Shown here in pieces: positions 9,401 to 9,658 of a stretch of 9,658 bases of DNA. Below the pieces are notes generated by a model, which saw only the letters and a list, made by a program, of their open reading frames with translations, was not told the origin of the DNA and ran no database searches. Position 1 is the stretch's first letter. Each line of letters starts with the position of its first letter. This stretch comes from CAYJIL01 sp964370235 (lineage in GTDB: Bacteria > Bacteroidota > Bacteroidia > Bacteroidales > Rikenellaceae), in contig CAYJIL010000088.1 of the NCBI GenBank assembly GCA_964370235.1, forward strand, positions 1 to 9,658, read 5' to 3'. Both the position numbers and the translations under genes were made by a program.

Positions 9401-9614
9401 ATACATTAAGGCGTTCAATCGCAAGATAACCCCCATCCTAATCACCATCATATCAACAGCAATAGGCCTAATCCCATTCCTATATGATGGCAAGGACGAG
9501 ACATTTTGGTTTGCCTTTGCCATTGGCTCAATCGGTGGTCTATTGTTCTCGATTATAGCTATCGTAATTTTCCTACCAATGTACATGCCCTTGGGCGAGA
9601 AGAAAAGGAATTAG
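6444..9614 (+). CDS. RND efflux transporter permease subunit B (divergent partner)
   Basis: This second inner-membrane RND protein has 1056 aa and is complete. TM1 is at about 10-30 and the first periplasmic domain at about 31-335. TM2-TM6 are at about 336-476, TM7 at about 513-533, the second periplasmic domain at about 534-890 and TM8-TM12 at about 895-1048. TM4 reads LGMGIDAAIIMVDHY: Asp404 matches AcrB Asp407, but Ala405 replaces Asp408. TM10 reads GIVVNAGIYLIEEFN: Asn963 stands at the Lys940 site and the helix has no Lys. TM11 reads RKITPILIT, with Lys994 at the Arg971 site and Thr1001 at the Thr978 site. About 60 residues (534-595), rich in Asn, Tyr and Phe, lie between TM7 and the usual PEGxT-type motif (MPEGCTIAQLNEVV), making this domain longer than in AcrB. 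It is clearly different from permease A, not a recent duplicate. It overlaps permease A by 7 bases behind a strong Shine-Dalgarno sequence. It probably works with permease A and the shared adaptor; a stand-alone pump is less likely. Confidence 0.94.
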   Translation: MVAKRKISSFSVLLIMATLMTIGVAMIPMLNVKYMPEKELTALTINYNWSGASARILEAEVTSRLESALASMQGIESVSSQSNKGYGSVEVMLKEGTSKEVARFDISSRIRQIYPSLPHGVSYPSISGSLSGRNKQAVLVYTINSAMPSDKIKSFVEDNITRHITQVDGVGDVIVSGATPYVWEVIFSSAQANRLGISSSDIADAINNYFNENNIIGTASDDSGHEHTLKIASQLSDKIEPSRLESLVIKRSDNRVIYLGDVAKVRMVEASPSSYYRINGLNTVTMVIYANKEANTIDLASNVKSVVGECAPIFGSSYAPLLVYDSSEYIKDELDKIYLRTLLSIVILLVFVYIVSRSVRYLFIIAMSMVANILVAFILYNIFELEIHLYSLAGITVSLGMGIDAAIIMVDHYGFYKDRRAFLSIFAALLTTIGSLTIVFFLPQAQKDNLIDFSAVIIINLAVAMVIALLFIPALFDKLPIKKERKARSIGARRRAVKISGIYERFIIFVRRHRALFSAGVILLFGLPVFMLPTHIEDDKGNPKVDFYSKLYNNTFGSNFYNNNIREYADIALGGVLRLFSQHVSESGGYRNPSRPELSIHAAMPEGCTIAQLNEVVKQMENYLSSIEEVDQYQTSISSYNNGSIRVSFKPEYEDTAVPLGIKSSIIAQAINYGGANWRVSGIDDQGFNNNIVSGYKAHSITLTGYNYDTLYAYAEAMRDTLLQNKRVSAPEITGGSNYWYGAISRNEFVIDYDNKQISQLGVNIRSYYYNIYELLYQNTIARVYDGEMVRDVVLYSADRDDFDVWHLENAPLAVDSIQVKLSDFGTITKKRMGNNIYRKDQQYTLTLAYDFVGSAKLANRVTDSTIEKFNNEIFAIGYKAQKRSAMWWSADDKGQYYLLGLIIVIIYLICAVLFESLRKPLVIISLIPISFIGLLMVFYFGDFIFDQGGFASLVLLSGIVVNAGIYLIEEFNIISSQHRVSTLRIYIKAFNRKITPILITIISTAIGLIPFLYDGKDETFWFAFAIGSIGGLLFSIIAIVIFLPMYMPLGEKKRN

Positions 9615-9627
9615 TTGATAATGCCGA

Positions 9628-9635
9628 TATGTTTG
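9628..9635 (+). promoter_or_regulatory. Possible Bacteroidota -7 promoter element (TATGTTTG) for a gene beyond the window
   Basis: TATGTTTG fits the Bacteroidota -7 consensus TAnnTTTG exactly and lies just after the operon's stop codon, facing right. No TTTG/TTG -33 element stands at the expected distance (about 9603-9609 is A/G-rich), and an 8-base match in AT-rich DNA can be chance. No gene start is visible after it in the 23 bases that remain. Confidence 0.2.
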
Positions 9636-9658
9636 TTTTGTAGTAACTGTTGTGTAAT

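Larger units (their letters stand above)
812..9614 (+). other. Four-gene tripartite RND efflux operon: outer-membrane factor, adaptor, permease A, permease B
   Basis: Four same-strand genes are packed with gaps of 12 bases, 17 bases and then a 7-base overlap, with no terminator-like hairpin between them, so a single transcript is very likely. Together they supply every part of a tripartite efflux pump, with two different permeases. Gene order is channel, adaptor, pump, pump, so the outer-membrane gene comes first; in E. coli mdtABC the channel gene (tolC) is elsewhere. No regulator, two-component system or clear promoter with both -33 and -7 elements is visible, so induction cannot be inferred. 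Substrate is unknown; drugs, bile salts, lipids or other amphiphiles are possible for this superfamily. Confidence 0.88.

Noticed and set aside
3403..9614. Heavy-metal (CusA-type) efflux system
   Set aside because: The adaptor shows no Met- or His-rich metal-binding N-terminus and the permease motifs look closer to HAE1-like drug/amphiphile pumps. Substrate remains unknown, so this is unlikely and not excluded.
9615..9658. Transcription terminator after permease B
   Set aside because: The 44 bases after the stop contain T-rich stretches but no inverted repeat able to form a stem, so no intrinsic terminator can be claimed here.

Overview
The window looks like part of a Bacteroidota chromosome, probably from the order Bacteroidales. 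The evidence is as follows. The DNA is moderately AT-rich. Most genes start without a Shine-Dalgarno sequence. The outer-membrane protein has a Sec signal peptide with Gln at +1. The family features of all four efflux proteins resemble those of Bacteroides-type RND systems. This placement is inferred from family resemblance and not from a search.

Layout: every gene lies on the + strand. Bases 1-771 hold the 3' end of a gene that begins outside the window. It encodes a repetitive, aromatic-rich protein resembling the '6-bladed beta-propeller' hypothetical proteins of Bacteroidota. After a 40-base gap comes a compact four-gene operon (812-9614): a TolC-type outer-membrane channel (496 aa), a lipoprotein periplasmic adaptor (356 aa), an RND inner-membrane permease A (1015 aa) and a second, divergent RND permease B (1056 aa). 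Spacing is 12 bases, 17 bases and then a 7-base overlap. The last 44 bases hold no gene.

The four operon genes make a complete tripartite efflux pump. The permeases would take substrate from the periplasm or inner membrane using the proton gradient, the adaptor would bridge the periplasm, and the TolC-like channel would open to the outside. Two different permeases share one adaptor and one channel, as in E. coli MdtABC, so a mixed (heterotrimeric) pump is plausible. The substrate cannot be read from the sequence. No regulator is present in the window.

The points most worth a second look all concern the permease pair. The charged residues used for proton relay in AcrB are replaced in both permeases, in different ways. 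Permease B has about 60 extra residues after its seventh membrane helix. Permease B is also the only gene here with a textbook Shine-Dalgarno sequence, which sits inside the end of permease A. I see no evidence for a wholly new system: the operon architecture is of a known type, and the novelty lies in the mechanism and stoichiometry of the pair.
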